From contig DASTWL010000072.1 of assembly GCA_035765895.1 (NCBI GenBank), positions 1 to 64,000 on the forward strand: a stretch of 64,000 nucleotides of DNA, written 5' to 3'. Positions 28,593 to 37,882 of the stretch are shown in pieces; position 1 is the stretch's first letter; every line of letters begins with the position of its first letter. A program made the translations under genes and the position numbers. The notes beneath the pieces were generated by a model. The model did no database searches. It saw only the letters and a list, made by a program, of their open reading frames with translations, and was not told the DNA's origin. The stretch comes from Verrucomicrobiia bacterium. Lineage in GTDB: Bacteria > Verrucomicrobiota > Verrucomicrobiia > Limisphaerales > DSYF01.

Positions 28593-28654
28593 ACCGCGCC
28601 ACCGGGCAATCGCCCATTGACCATCCCCACGGCTCAAGAATATCGTCGGGCGCG

Positions 28655-29170
28655 TTGGGCGCCAAAATTGCCAGATCATCGCTGCTCGCCGCGCATCCGC
28701 GCGCGGGCGGCGCCATCGTCGCCATGCTCGTGCTGGCGCTGGGCTTTTTCATTGCCGGCCTCTTCCGGCCGTTCACGGCGGTGACGAAGCTGTGGCTGTT
28801 TGAAAACCAGATTTCGGTTTATCGCGGGCTGGTCGTCCTGTGGCAGGCCAGCGAGCTGTTCCTGTTCCTCATCCTGTTCGTGTTCACGGTGTGTTTCCCC
28901 TTCGTGAAGATCAACGCCATGCTCGTGCTATGGCTGCATCCCAAGCTCGACAGCGACCACGCCCGGAAGCTGTTTCACTTCGTCGCCAACCTCGGCAAGT
29001 GGTCGATGCTCGACGTGTTCGTGGTGGCGATTCTCGTGCTGACGGTGAAATCTGGCGGTGTGGCCAGCATCAAGGTTGAGGACGGTTTCTTCCTGTTTTT
29101 CATTTCCGTCATGCTGACACAGTTCGCCTCGTTGTGGACGGGCAAGGTGGTTGCCCGGCTGAACCATTGA
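28655..29170 (+). CDS. PqiA-like membrane protein
   Basis: A 171-residue protein with four transmembrane helices. The pattern PFTAVTKLWLFENQISVYRG, CFPFVKINAMLVLW and WSMLDVFVVAILVLTVKSGG matches the paraquat-inducible protein A fold. PqiA works with MCE proteins in envelope lipid handling, but no MCE gene is here. The start appears to be TTG at 28655; no better in-frame start precedes the first helix. It follows the sensor kinase by 62 bases. Confidence 0.72.
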   Translation: MGAKIARSSLLAAHPRAGGAIVAMLVLALGFFIAGLFRPFTAVTKLWLFENQISVYRGLVVLWQASELFLFLILFVFTVCFPFVKINAMLVLWLHPKLDSDHARKLFHFVANLGKWSMLDVFVVAILVLTVKSGGVASIKVEDGFFLFFISVMLTQFASLWTGKVVARLNH

Positions 29171-29202
29171 ACCCGCCGGAAAGATGCGGGGCGACGCGCC
29201 GG

Positions 29203-30138
29203 TTAAAACACTTCCGCCTTCAGCCCCGACACGAGCCGGACGGTTTGGGCGATACGGGAGAGGCTTTTCAGCGGGAGATGACTGCAGCCGACGTTCTGTA
29301 TCGGGCGCGAGGCTGAATAGATTTGCACCAGCGAAATCTGCGCCCCCTTCTCCTTCAACTCGCGCAACCGGAGCGCAAACTGCTCGATTTCCTCGGCCGG
29401 CGGCTCCTCGCCGTTGATGGCGGGAAAGAGGCTTTGAATCACCACGGGCCGTTGCTGGCCGACGAGCACAATGTTCGCCAGCGTCTGTTCCAGGGTCACA
29501 CTGCGCGGACGGTTGACGCGGTTGATGTAGGCCTGCGTGCCGCCGTCGAGCTTGATCCAGATTTCGTCCTGGCGCGTCAGGAGTTTCAGCCCCTGTTGAA
29601 CTTCCGGGCGGTCCAGCCCGGAGCCGTTCGTGATCAGGACCAGTTTGAAGAAGGGGAATTTGCCCAGCGCACGGATGTGCACCACCTCGCGCACGGCCGT
29701 GGCAAACTGCGGTGACAGCGTGGGTTCACCATCGCCGCTGAGCGCCACATGCCGCAGTTCCAGCAGTTCCACCGGCAGATTGCGATAGGCCGGCCGTTCC
29801 CGCAGTTGATTGGAGGCCACGAATTCGAGCGTGCGCTGCAATTCGACCGCCATCACGTCCGTGTCGAGCCGGGTGTCGCGCGGCGGCTGGGTGCGGTTCA
29901 CCTCGCAATACACGCAGTCGAAGTCGCAGTAGCGGTCGGGGTTCAAGTTGACGCCCACTGACAAGCCGCGGGCCCGGGGTGAGAGCACGACATAGACGAA
30001 CCGATTGTCGAGGAAGTCGCGCGGGCAGCCGAACGCCGTTTCGCGGGGCAGGTGCGACAGCGAACCGCCGCGCCGTTTCTTGTCGAACGGCTCGGTCGCA
30101 ACGGCGGATTTGGAAGTCAACTCTTCCACAGTATTCAT
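29203..30138 (-). CDS. Radical SAM protein
   Basis: A 311-residue radical SAM enzyme with the [4Fe-4S] motif in DRYCDFDCVYCEVNRT (CxxxCxxC), and GDGEPTLSPQF, typical of the family of wyosine/MoaA-like small radical SAM proteins that lack a SPASM domain. The substrate is unknown. The C-terminus (VQIYSASRPIQNVGCSHLPL) carries an extra conserved Cys. The ATG at 30138 is used because the ORF's first in-frame start is only TTG. It is convergent with the PqiA-like gene. Confidence 0.85.
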   Translation of the reverse strand: MNTVEELTSKSAVATEPFDKKRRGGSLSHLPRETAFGCPRDFLDNRFVYVVLSPRARGLSVGVNLNPDRYCDFDCVYCEVNRTQPPRDTRLDTDVMAVELQRTLEFVASNQLRERPAYRNLPVELLELRHVALSGDGEPTLSPQFATAVREVVHIRALGKFPFFKLVLITNGSGLDRPEVQQGLKLLTRQDEIWIKLDGGTQAYINRVNRPRSVTLEQTLANIVLVGQQRPVVIQSLFPAINGEEPPAEEIEQFALRLRELKEKGAQISLVQIYSASRPIQNVGCSHLPLKSLSRIAQTVRLVSGLKAEVF

Positions 30139-30251
30139 TGGCAATCTAGGTTTGCGCCGGCCCGCCTACTACACCCGCCTTGGCAATTCTCGGCCATTTC
30201 TTGGCAGGTCGCCGGATTCGGCGCCGGTCCGGCACGACATCATTGACCGGT

Positions 30252-31262
30252 CTAGCCAAGCCGGGACGTGGGCACTGGATAACTCGAGATGGCGCGCATG
30301 TATTGGGCGCGCTCAAAGGCGCTCGGATCGGCACAATTCCTCTGGCTCAAGCTGCCCTTGAGCTGCGTCACCGATTCGTATTCGTGTTCCTCCAGCCACG
30401 CGACCAGGTCCTTTTCCACGTCGGCGATGTGCTTGACACCGTGCCGCAACAAGGTGGAGCACAGCATCGCCACATCCGCGCCGGCCATCAGCACCTTCAA
30501 CACGTCGGTCGCCCGGTGCACGCCGCTGGTCGCTGCAAGGCTCGCCTGGATGCGGCCGTGGAGAATTGCCACCCAGCGCAACGGCACCCGCATGGCCATC
30601 GGCGTGCTGAGGAGAATGTTCGGCTGGACTTCGAGCGTTTCGAGGTTGATGTCCGGCTGATAGAAGCGATTGAACAGCACCAGCCCGTTGGCCCCGGCTT
30701 CGTCCAGCCGTTTCGCCATGTTGGCAAAGTTGCTGAAGAACGGGCTCAACTTCACCGTCACCGGAATGCTCACCTCCGACTTCACGGCCTGAAGAATGTC
30801 GAGGTAGGTCTGTTCGACGTCAGTGCCCGTGAGGTTCACATCCGTCGGGATGTAGTAGATGTTCAGTTCCAGCGCGTCGGCGCCCGCCTGCTGGATTTGC
30901 CGGGCGTATTCCGTCCAGCCGCCCGCGGACGAACCGTTGAGGCTTGCGATGACGGGGATGTTCACCGCCGCCTTGGCCTGGGCGATGTGCTTGAGGTATT
31001 CCTCGGGACCGAGCTTCAGGTTCTCCGGCTCCGGGAAATAGGTCAGCGCCTCGGCGAAGCTCTCCGTCCCGTGCTCGAGGTGCTGCGCCAGCTCGATGCG
31101 ATCCAGACGCAACTGCTCCTCGAAGAGCGAATACAACACCACCGCCGCCGCGCCCGCGTCTTCCATGCGCTTGATGTTGCCCAGATCCTCCGAGAGCGGC
31201 GACGCCGAGGGCACCAGTGGCGTGCGGAGTTTCAGTCCGAGATAATTTGTGCTGAGGTCCAT
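30252..31262 (-). CDS. Dihydroorotate dehydrogenase-like flavoprotein
   Basis: A 336-residue TIM-barrel protein: [47 protein letters not shown] and [15 protein letters not shown]. This DHOD-like subgroup is commonly encoded directly after PFOR genes, and here it follows nifJ by 27 bases, so it is probably co-transcribed and coupled to ferredoxin redox rather than pyrimidine synthesis. It lacks a PyrK partner. Its true substrate is unknown. Confidence 0.85.
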   Translation of the reverse strand: MDLSTNYLGLKLRTPLVPSASPLSEDLGNIKRMEDAGAAAVVLYSLFEEQLRLDRIELAQHLEHGTESFAEALTYFPEPENLKLGPEEYLKHIAQAKAAVNIPVIASLNGSSAGGWTEYARQIQQAGADALELNIYYIPTDVNLTGTDVEQTYLDILQAVKSEVSIPVTVKLSPFFSNFANMAKRLDEAGANGLVLFNRFYQPDINLETLEVQPNILLSTPMAMRVPLRWVAILHGRIQASLAATSGVHRATDVLKVLMAGADVAMLCSTLLRHGVKHIADVEKDLVAWLEEHEYESVTQLKGSLSQRNCADPSAFERAQYMRAISSYPVPTSRLG

Positions 31263-31289
31263 GAGACAGTCCTGGTTGTGGGCGGCAGA

Positions 31290-34200
31290 TCAGTTTTCGA
31301 CCGTTGAGGGCGTCGCCGGTGCGGGTGCGGGCTGGGCCGGCGCAAACGGGCGCTGGGCGAGGTATTCGTAGAACTTCCACCGCCGGTCGGCGTCCGCCTG
31401 TGCCTGGGCGAAAAACTTCTTCGCGTCGTCGGGCCGGCTCTTGGTGAGCATCTTGAACCTGTTTTCCGTAAGCATGTAGTCCTGCACCTTCATCCGGGCC
31501 GCCGCGGAATCCAGTTGCAGCGGATTCTCGCCACGCTCGGCGCGCCGGGGGTCATAGCGGTAAAGCAGCCACTGGCCGGACTCCACCGCCGCCTTCTGCT
31601 GCCGGGCGCCCACTCCCAGGTCGAGCGCGATGCCGTGCGCGATGCAATGGCTGTAGGCGATGATCAGGGACGGTCCCGGATAACTCTCCGCCTCGACGAA
31701 CGCCTTCAACGTATGCTCATCCTTAGCACCCATCGCGACACTCGCCACGTAGATGTTGCCGTAAGTCATGGCGATGAGGCCCAGGTCCTTTTTTCCGGCC
31801 GGCTTGCCGCCCGCGGCGAATTTCGCCACCGCGCCGCGCGGCGTGGACTTCGACATCTGGCCGCCCGTGTTGGAATACACTTCCGTATCCATCACGAGCA
31901 CGTTCACATCACGGCCGCTCGCCAGCACGTGGTCCAGGCCGCCGTAGCCGATGTCATAGGCCCAGCCGTCGCCCCCGAGAATCCACACGCTGCGCTTTAC
32001 GAGCGTGTCGGCGAGCGAGGCCAGCAACCGGGCCTCGGGCGTGGTCAAAACAGCAAGTTTCCGCTTCAAAATCTCCACGCGCTCGCGCTGCTCCTGGATG
32101 CCGGCTTCATCGTGTTGATCGGCCAGCAGCAGGCCCGTGATGAGATTGTCGCCGAGCTGCGGCGCCAGTTTTTTCACGAGTTCGGCCGCGAACTCCCGTT
32201 GCTTGTCCAGCGACACCCGGAAGCCGAGGCCGAACTCGGCGTTGTCCTCGAACAACGAATTGCACCACGTCGGCCCGCGGCCGCATTTGTTGGTGGCGTA
32301 GGGCGTGGTCGGCAGGTTCCCGCCGTAAATCGAGGAGCAGCCGGTGGCATTGGCGATCACGGCGCGGTCCCCGAACAGTTGCGACAGCATCTTGATGTAG
32401 GGCGTCTCGCCGCAGCCGGCGCACGCGCCGCTGAATTCGAAGAGCGGCTGCATCAACTGCTGCTGGCGCAACGTGGTGGTCTTCACCTTGCGCCGGTCCA
32501 GTTCCGGCAGGCCCAGGAAGAAATCCCAGTTGGCGCGCTCGGCCTCGCGCAACGGCGCCTGCGGCCGCATGTTGATCGCTTTCAATTTGGCCTCGGCCTT
32601 GTTGCGCGCAGGGCAGACATCCACACAGATGCCGCAACCCGTGCAGTCCTCCGCCGCCACCTGCAGGGTAAACTTCTGGCCCTTGAATTCCGGCAGGCGC
32701 GAGGCGGTGGACTTGAACAGGGCCGGCGCGTTCTTCAATTCCGCATCGTCATACACCTTCGCGCGGATGGTGGCATGCGGACAAATCGCCACGCACTTGA
32801 GACATTGGATGCAGACCTTCTCATCCCACACCGGGATTTCGAGGGCCAGATTGCGCTTCTCAAACTGCGCGGTGCCCGTGGGAAAGGTGCCGTCCGCCGG
32901 AAAGGCGCTCACCGGCAGTTCGTCGCCCTCCCCGGCCGTGAGCCGGCCCAGCACGTCCCGCACGAATGCGGGAGCCGCCGGGCTGACCGGCGGGAGCAAC
33001 GGGCCGGCACCGTTGACGGGCTGCGTGAGCGGCACTTCATGCAGGTGCTCCAGCGTGTGATCCACCGCCTTGAGGTTCATCGCCACCACCTCCTCGCCTT
33101 TTTTGCCGTAGGTTTTTTTGATGGAATGCTTGATGGCCTCGATGGCGGTTTCGCGCGGCAGCACGCCGGCCAGGGCGAAGAAGCAAACCTGCATGATGGT
33201 GTTGATGCGCCCGCCCATGCCGCTGTTCCGGGCCACGGTGGTGGCATCGATCACGTAAAATTTCGCCCGCTTGGCGAGGAGCTGCTTCTGCACCGGCGTC
33301 GGCAGGTGCGACCACACTTCGTCCCGGCCGTAAGGCGTGTTGAGCAGGAAAACGCCGCCCGGCACGAGGTTCTTCAGCAGGTCGAACTTCTCCAGAAACC
33401 CGGGCAGGTGGCAGGCCACAAAATTCGCGCGGCTGACGAGATAGCTGGACCGGATTTGCTGCGGCCCAAAACGCAGGTGCGACACGGTCATGCTGCCGGA
33501 TTTCTTGGAGTCGTAAACGAAGTAGCCCTGCGCAAAATTGTCCGTGCCCTCGCCGATGATCTTGATGGAATTCTTGTTCGCCCCCACTGTGCCATCCGCC
33601 CCCAGCCCGTAGAACATGGCGCGCACCACGCTGTCCGGCTCGGTCGAAAAGTCCGGGTCCACGGGCAGGCTGGTGTGGGAGACGTCATCCTGAATGCCCA
33701 CGGTGAAACCATGCCGGGGTCTGGCCTGTGCCAGATTGTCGAACACCGCCTTGACCATGGCCGGCGTGAATTCCTTCGATGACAAACCGTAGCGGCCGCC
33801 GACGATTTTCGGCATGGCTGCAAACTGGCTGGAGCCGTTCATCACCGCCTCGGCCACGGCGGCCACCACGTCTTGGTAAAGCGGCTCGCCCGCCGCGCCC
33901 GGTTCCTTCGTGCGGTCAAGGACGGCCAGCTTCTTCACCGTCGCCGGCAACGCGGCCAGGAACTTGCCCAGGTCAAAGGGGCGAAACAGCCGCACCTTGA
34001 GCACCCCGACCTTCTCGCCCTGTTTCATCAGATGTTCGACCGCTTCGTGCGCAACCTCGCAGCCTGAGCCCATCAGCACGATGACACGATCAGCGTCCGG
34101 CGCGCCGACATAATCGAAGAGGTTGTAGCTGCGGCCCACAATGCGGGCGAATTGCGCCATGGCCTCCTGCACAATGTCAGGGCAGGCCTGGTAATAGGGA

Positions 34201-34901
34201 TTGCACGCTTCGCGACCCTGGAAAAACGCGTCGGGATTTTGCGCCGTGCCCCGCAACACCGGCCGGTCAGGTGACATTGCCCGGGCGCGGAATGCATTGA
34301 CCAGCGAATCATTGATCATCGCCCGGATGTCCGCCTCCGCGAGCATCTCGATTTTTTGCACCTCATGCGACGTGCGAAATCCGTCAAAGAAATGCACGAA
34401 CGGCAGGCGCGCCTTCAGTGACGCCGCCTGCGCGATGAGCGCGAAATCCGTGGCTTCCTGCACGCTGGCGGAACACAACATGCCCCAACCGCACGAGCGC
34501 ACCGCCATCACGTCACTGTGATCGCCGAAAATGGACAGCGCATGCGTCGCAATCGTGCGGGCCGTGACGTGAAACACGCAGGGCAGCAGTTCGCCCGCGA
34601 TCTTGAACATGTTGGGGATCATCAACAGCAGCCCCTGCGACGCCGTAAACGTGGTCGCCAGCGATCCCGTCTGAAGCGCGCCGTGCACACCGCCCGCGGC
34701 ACCGCCCTCGCTCTGGTATTGAACCACCGACGGCACCGTGCCCCACAAGTTCTTCCGCCCCTCGGACGACCATTGATCGCAAAACTCGGCCATGGGTGAG
34801 GACGGAGTGATGGGATAGATTGCCATGACCTCGTTCAGGCGGTAGGCGATGTTGGCGACCGCCTCATTGCCATCGAGGGTGACCAGTTTTCGTGCGTTCA
34901 T
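31290..34901 (-). CDS. nifJ: Pyruvate:ferredoxin (flavodoxin) oxidoreductase, NifJ type
   Basis: A 1203-residue single-chain PFOR that converts pyruvate and CoA to acetyl-CoA, CO2 and reduced ferredoxin. N-terminal domain: DGNEAVANIAYRLNEVMAIY and PSSPMAEFCDQW. γ/EKR part follows. Two [4Fe-4S] motifs are CIQCLKCVAICPH and CTGCGICVDVCPA. The TPP domain contains FSGACAGCGETPYIKM, ATGCSSIYGG and GGDGWAYDIGYGG. Length is normal for NifJ. It shows a strictly or facultatively anaerobic branch of metabolism, linked to the acetate locus downstream by acetyl-CoA. Confidence 0.96.
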   Translation of the reverse strand: MNARKLVTLDGNEAVANIAYRLNEVMAIYPITPSSPMAEFCDQWSSEGRKNLWGTVPSVVQYQSEGGAAGGVHGALQTGSLATTFTASQGLLLMIPNMFKIAGELLPCVFHVTARTIATHALSIFGDHSDVMAVRSCGWGMLCSASVQEATDFALIAQAASLKARLPFVHFFDGFRTSHEVQKIEMLAEADIRAMINDSLVNAFRARAMSPDRPVLRGTAQNPDAFFQGREACNPYYQACPDIVQEAMAQFARIVGRSYNLFDYVGAPDADRVIVLMGSGCEVAHEAVEHLMKQGEKVGVLKVRLFRPFDLGKFLAALPATVKKLAVLDRTKEPGAAGEPLYQDVVAAVAEAVMNGSSQFAAMPKIVGGRYGLSSKEFTPAMVKAVFDNLAQARPRHGFTVGIQDDVSHTSLPVDPDFSTEPDSVVRAMFYGLGADGTVGANKNSIKIIGEGTDNFAQGYFVYDSKKSGSMTVSHLRFGPQQIRSSYLVSRANFVACHLPGFLEKFDLLKNLVPGGVFLLNTPYGRDEVWSHLPTPVQKQLLAKRAKFYVIDATTVARNSGMGGRINTIMQVCFFALAGVLPRETAIEAIKHSIKKTYGKKGEEVVAMNLKAVDHTLEHLHEVPLTQPVNGAGPLLPPVSPAAPAFVRDVLGRLTAGEGDELPVSAFPADGTFPTGTAQFEKRNLALEIPVWDEKVCIQCLKCVAICPHATIRAKVYDDAELKNAPALFKSTASRLPEFKGQKFTLQVAAEDCTGCGICVDVCPARNKAEAKLKAINMRPQAPLREAERANWDFFLGLPELDRRKVKTTTLRQQQLMQPLFEFSGACAGCGETPYIKMLSQLFGDRAVIANATGCSSIYGGNLPTTPYATNKCGRGPTWCNSLFEDNAEFGLGFRVSLDKQREFAAELVKKLAPQLGDNLITGLLLADQHDEAGIQEQRERVEILKRKLAVLTTPEARLLASLADTLVKRSVWILGGDGWAYDIGYGGLDHVLASGRDVNVLVMDTEVYSNTGGQMSKSTPRGAVAKFAAGGKPAGKKDLGLIAMTYGNIYVASVAMGAKDEHTLKAFVEAESYPGPSLIIAYSHCIAHGIALDLGVGARQQKAAVESGQWLLYRYDPRRAERGENPLQLDSAAARMKVQDYMLTENRFKMLTKSRPDDAKKFFAQAQADADRRWKFYEYLAQRPFAPAQPAPAPATPSTVEN

Positions 34902-35082
34902 GAGTTGAAATTGCGTTCACGAAGCCCGTGTGCAGGTTGGCTCCGTGCCATTTCAAACTAGGCCGACGGCCAATCGGAGCCTTCCCTATTTTGCCAAAGG
35001 CACAACATGGTTTGGCTTGTCCCGCGCCGCGAAGTCGCGAAGATGCGGATTTTGACGCCCGGCGGCCCGGGCCGGTTCTCTT

Positions 35083-35122
35083 AAAAAAATTTGCCGGCAA
35101 CGCCCGCGGCATTGCCGGCAAA
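35083..35122 (-). terminator. Intrinsic terminator after GH92 gene
   Basis: TTTGCCGGCAA (35090-35100) and TTGCCGGCAAA (35112-35122) form an 11-bp stem with an 11-base loop. On the minus strand it is followed by seven T (35083-35089). It lies 28 bases downstream of the mannosidase stop. Each arm is itself a palindrome (TTGCCGGCAA). Confidence 0.8.
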
Positions 35123-35150
35123 CATGGTCCGCGAAGGACGCGGAAAAACT

Positions 35151-37418
35151 TCAATTCACGACGCCGGGGCGATCGTTCGGAGCACTGCCCCAGGCGCGAT
35201 TGGGCTGCGGCCCCATGGTGAGTTCCAGGCGGCCACCCGCCGCGATTTCGTCGTGGGCCAGCCAGGTCCGCTCCAGCGGCCGGCCATTCAAACGAGCCGA
35301 CTGGATGTAAACATTCTGCGGCGAGTTGTTTTTCGCCACCACCCTGAAGGTGTGCGCGTGGTAATGCTGATCGTCCAGCCGCAGCGTCACCTGATCCGCC
35401 ATCGGACTGCCAATCACATACCGGCCGCTGACCGGATCCACCGGGTAGAAGCCCATGGCCGTAAACACATACCAGGCCGAGGTCTGCCCGCAGTCGTCGT
35501 TGCCGCACAGGCCGCCGGGGTGATTGTTGTAAAGCGACGTTGCGATGTGCCGGACGCGCGCCTGGGTTTTCCACGGCTGGCCGGCGTAATCATACAGGTA
35601 GGCCACGTGATGACACGGCTCGTTTCCGTGCGCATACATGCCGATCAGGCCCGTCACGTCCGAGAGCTGGTTGGGAATTTTTTCCCGCGTGTCGAACATC
35701 TCATCCAGCTTGGTCACGAACGCCTCGTCGCCGCCGAGTTTGGCGATGAGCGCCGGGACATCCTGCGGCACGAAGAACGTGTATTGCCAGGCGTTGGCCT
35801 CGGTGTAGTCGTTGAACTGGATGCGCTTCGGGTCAAACGGCGTGACCCAGCTGCCGTCGCGGTTCTTGCCGCGCATGAAGCCGGTGGACGCATCGAAGAC
35901 ATTCTCCCAGTTGCGGGCTCGCGTGGCATACTTGCGCGCCACGTCGGCCTGGCCGAGCGCCTGCGCAAATCGCGCAATGCACGAATCGTCGTAGGCATAT
36001 TCCAGCACCTTGGAAACGCTCTGCACATCGCGGCGCGACGGGATGAAGCCCCGTTCGCGGTAGCTGTCGAGTTCGGCGCGGTTTTTGTCCGTGGTGGCGA
36101 TCATGTCGGCGAGCGCCTCCTTGGCGTCCCAGCCGCGGAACCCCTTGCGATACGCTTCGGCAATGACGGGGATTGCGTGGTTGCCAATCATGCACCAGTT
36201 CTCCTTGCCGCCCTCCGTCCAGACCGGCAGGGTGTTTTGGCCGAAGCACGTGAAGTGCGTCAACATCGTCTGCACGATGTCATTCACGCGCTGGGGCTGG
36301 GTGAGCGTCAGCAGTGGTTGCTCGGCGCGGAAGGTGTCCCAAAGCGACAGTTCCGTGTAGTATTCGTAGCCTTTGGCCTCATGCACCTTCAGGTCGGGAC
36401 CGCGAAACTGCCCGTCCACATCACTCAAAAGGGTCGGCGCCATCATCGTGTGATAAAGGGCCGTGTAGAAGGTCTGTTTGAAGGCTTCGCCATCGCTGCT
36501 CACCTCGACACCGTTCAGCGCCTGTTCCCATTGCCGCCGCGCCGCCTTGACGACGGCGTCAAAATCCCAGTTCGGCAGTTCGGCGTTCAAATTGCGTTGC
36601 GCACCGGCCACGCTCACGGTGGACAATCCCACGCGCACGAGCACCGGCTTGCCTGCCTGGGTTTTGAAATCGAAATGGCCGCGAATGTCCTTGCCCTGGG
36701 CCTCCTCGCCCGTGACTTCCTGCCCGTTGAATTGGATGCCCGACGTGGCAAACGGCTGGGAAAACTCGAGGTAGAAGTAATACACCTTGTCGCCGCCCCA
36801 TCCGGCACTCCGGCGGAAACCGCTCGCGGCATGGTTGTTTTCCACCTTCAACTGCGCATCGGTCGGTTCATTCCCGACACCGTGGTGCAGGTCGATGATG
36901 ACGTGCGCCTGGTCGGTCTGGGGAAACGTGTAACGGTGCATGCCCGCGCGGGCGGTGGCCGTGAGTTCCACGTTGATTTTTTCATCGGGCAGAAACACGC
37001 AGTAGTAGCCGGGGCGCGCCTCCTCCTGCTCGTGCGAGAACCGCGCGCGATACCCTTCTCCGGGTTTGTCGCCGGGGGCCAGTTTCACCTCGCCGACCAG
37101 CGGCATCAGCAGCACGTTGCCCAGATCGGCGCAGCCCGTGCCAGTGAGATGGTTGTGCGAAAACCCCATCACGGAGCCGTCCGAGTAATGATAACCGGAA
37201 CAGCCGTCCCAAGTCGTGTCGCGCGTGTCGGGTGACAATTGCACCATCCCGAAGGGCACGGTCGCCCCGGGAAAAACGTGGCCGTGTTCATCCGTGCCGA
37301 TGATGGGATTGACGTAATCAACCGGCGACTTGGCGAAGGCAGGGGCGGCGCCCAGCCCGAGCAGCAACAGCGCGAGGGCGGAACGCGATACGTGTCGAGG
37401 GATGTTTTGCATGGTCAT
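35151..37418 (-). CDS. GH92 α-mannosidase, exported
   Basis: A 755-residue secreted glycosidase. A signal peptide (SRSALALLLLGLGAAPAFA) is followed by the GH92 N-domain (DYVNPIIGTDEHGHVFPGAT; TGTGCADLGNVLLMP) and the (α/α)6 domain with HPGGLCGNDDCGQTSAWYVF then TAMGFYPVDP. GH92 enzymes are Ca-dependent exo-α-mannosidases acting on N-glycans or yeast/plant mannans. Starts at 37418 and 37412 are equivalent; the longer frame is not exported. It has no neighbours in a mannan locus and ends at a strong terminator. Confidence 0.92.
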   Translation of the reverse strand: MTMQNIPRHVSRSALALLLLGLGAAPAFAKSPVDYVNPIIGTDEHGHVFPGATVPFGMVQLSPDTRDTTWDGCSGYHYSDGSVMGFSHNHLTGTGCADLGNVLLMPLVGEVKLAPGDKPGEGYRARFSHEQEEARPGYYCVFLPDEKINVELTATARAGMHRYTFPQTDQAHVIIDLHHGVGNEPTDAQLKVENNHAASGFRRSAGWGGDKVYYFYLEFSQPFATSGIQFNGQEVTGEEAQGKDIRGHFDFKTQAGKPVLVRVGLSTVSVAGAQRNLNAELPNWDFDAVVKAARRQWEQALNGVEVSSDGEAFKQTFYTALYHTMMAPTLLSDVDGQFRGPDLKVHEAKGYEYYTELSLWDTFRAEQPLLTLTQPQRVNDIVQTMLTHFTCFGQNTLPVWTEGGKENWCMIGNHAIPVIAEAYRKGFRGWDAKEALADMIATTDKNRAELDSYRERGFIPSRRDVQSVSKVLEYAYDDSCIARFAQALGQADVARKYATRARNWENVFDASTGFMRGKNRDGSWVTPFDPKRIQFNDYTEANAWQYTFFVPQDVPALIAKLGGDEAFVTKLDEMFDTREKIPNQLSDVTGLIGMYAHGNEPCHHVAYLYDYAGQPWKTQARVRHIATSLYNNHPGGLCGNDDCGQTSAWYVFTAMGFYPVDPVSGRYVIGSPMADQVTLRLDDQHYHAHTFRVVAKNNSPQNVYIQSARLNGRPLERTWLAHDEIAAGGRLELTMGPQPNRAWGSAPNDRPGVVN

Positions 37419-37543
37419 TTGGTAAACCGGGCGCGGCTGCGAATCAAGGAATGACGCGGCGCGGCCAGCCAACCGGGCCACCCAAACAGCGCCTCTGCGA
37501 TTGCTTTCGCCCTGGCAACTCCGGTAAACCTTCGCCACTTCCC

Positions 37544-37882
37544 ATGCCAAATACGCCGCCGGAAAAGGTCGACGTGCACAGCGAAGGATTTCTTCATTCG
37601 CTGATGCGCAAGCAGCTCAAACTGTCCATCGCCTGCGCACTCGCCTTCCTGCTGGTGCTGCTCGGCCTGCCGCTGGCAAACTACTTTGCGCCCGGGCTGA
37701 TGGCCACGCGCATCTTCGGCTTCACGCTCACGTGGTTCCTGCTCGGCATCGGTTTCTTCCCCGCCGTGTGGTGCATTTCGTTTTACTTCATCAGGCGGTC
37801 CATTGCGCTGGAGCAGGAAGAAGTAGCTGAAGTTGCAGAGGAGAAAGGGGGAAAGGGAGAAAGGGAGAATTTCAGCCGATGA
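37544..37882 (+). CDS. DUF485 (YjcH-type) membrane protein
   Basis: A 112-residue protein with two transmembrane helices (LSIACALAFLLVLLGLPLAN; FGFTLTWFLLGIGFFPAVWC), the standard partner of ActP-type acetate symporters. The last 15 residues (EKGGKGERENFSR) are encoded by the purine-rich left inverted repeat of the inserted four-helix ORF, so the natural C-terminus has probably been replaced. The stop overlaps the start of that ORF as ATGA. Confidence 0.85.
   Translation: MPNTPPEKVDVHSEGFLHSLMRKQLKLSIACALAFLLVLLGLPLANYFAPGLMATRIFGFTLTWFLLGIGFFPAVWCISFYFIRRSIALEQEEVAEVAEEKGGKGERENFSR

Noticed and set aside
25554-28679. 1041-codon open frame antisense to the hybrid kinase
   Set aside because: Arises from GC-rich third positions of the real gene; composition is His/Arg/Gly/Val rich with no domain.
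31515-33782. 755-codon open frame antisense to nifJ
   Set aside because: Mirror of the conserved PFOR coding strand; no recognisable motifs.
35091-37235. 714-codon open frame antisense to GH92
   Set aside because: No domain, and it begins inside the GH92 terminator.
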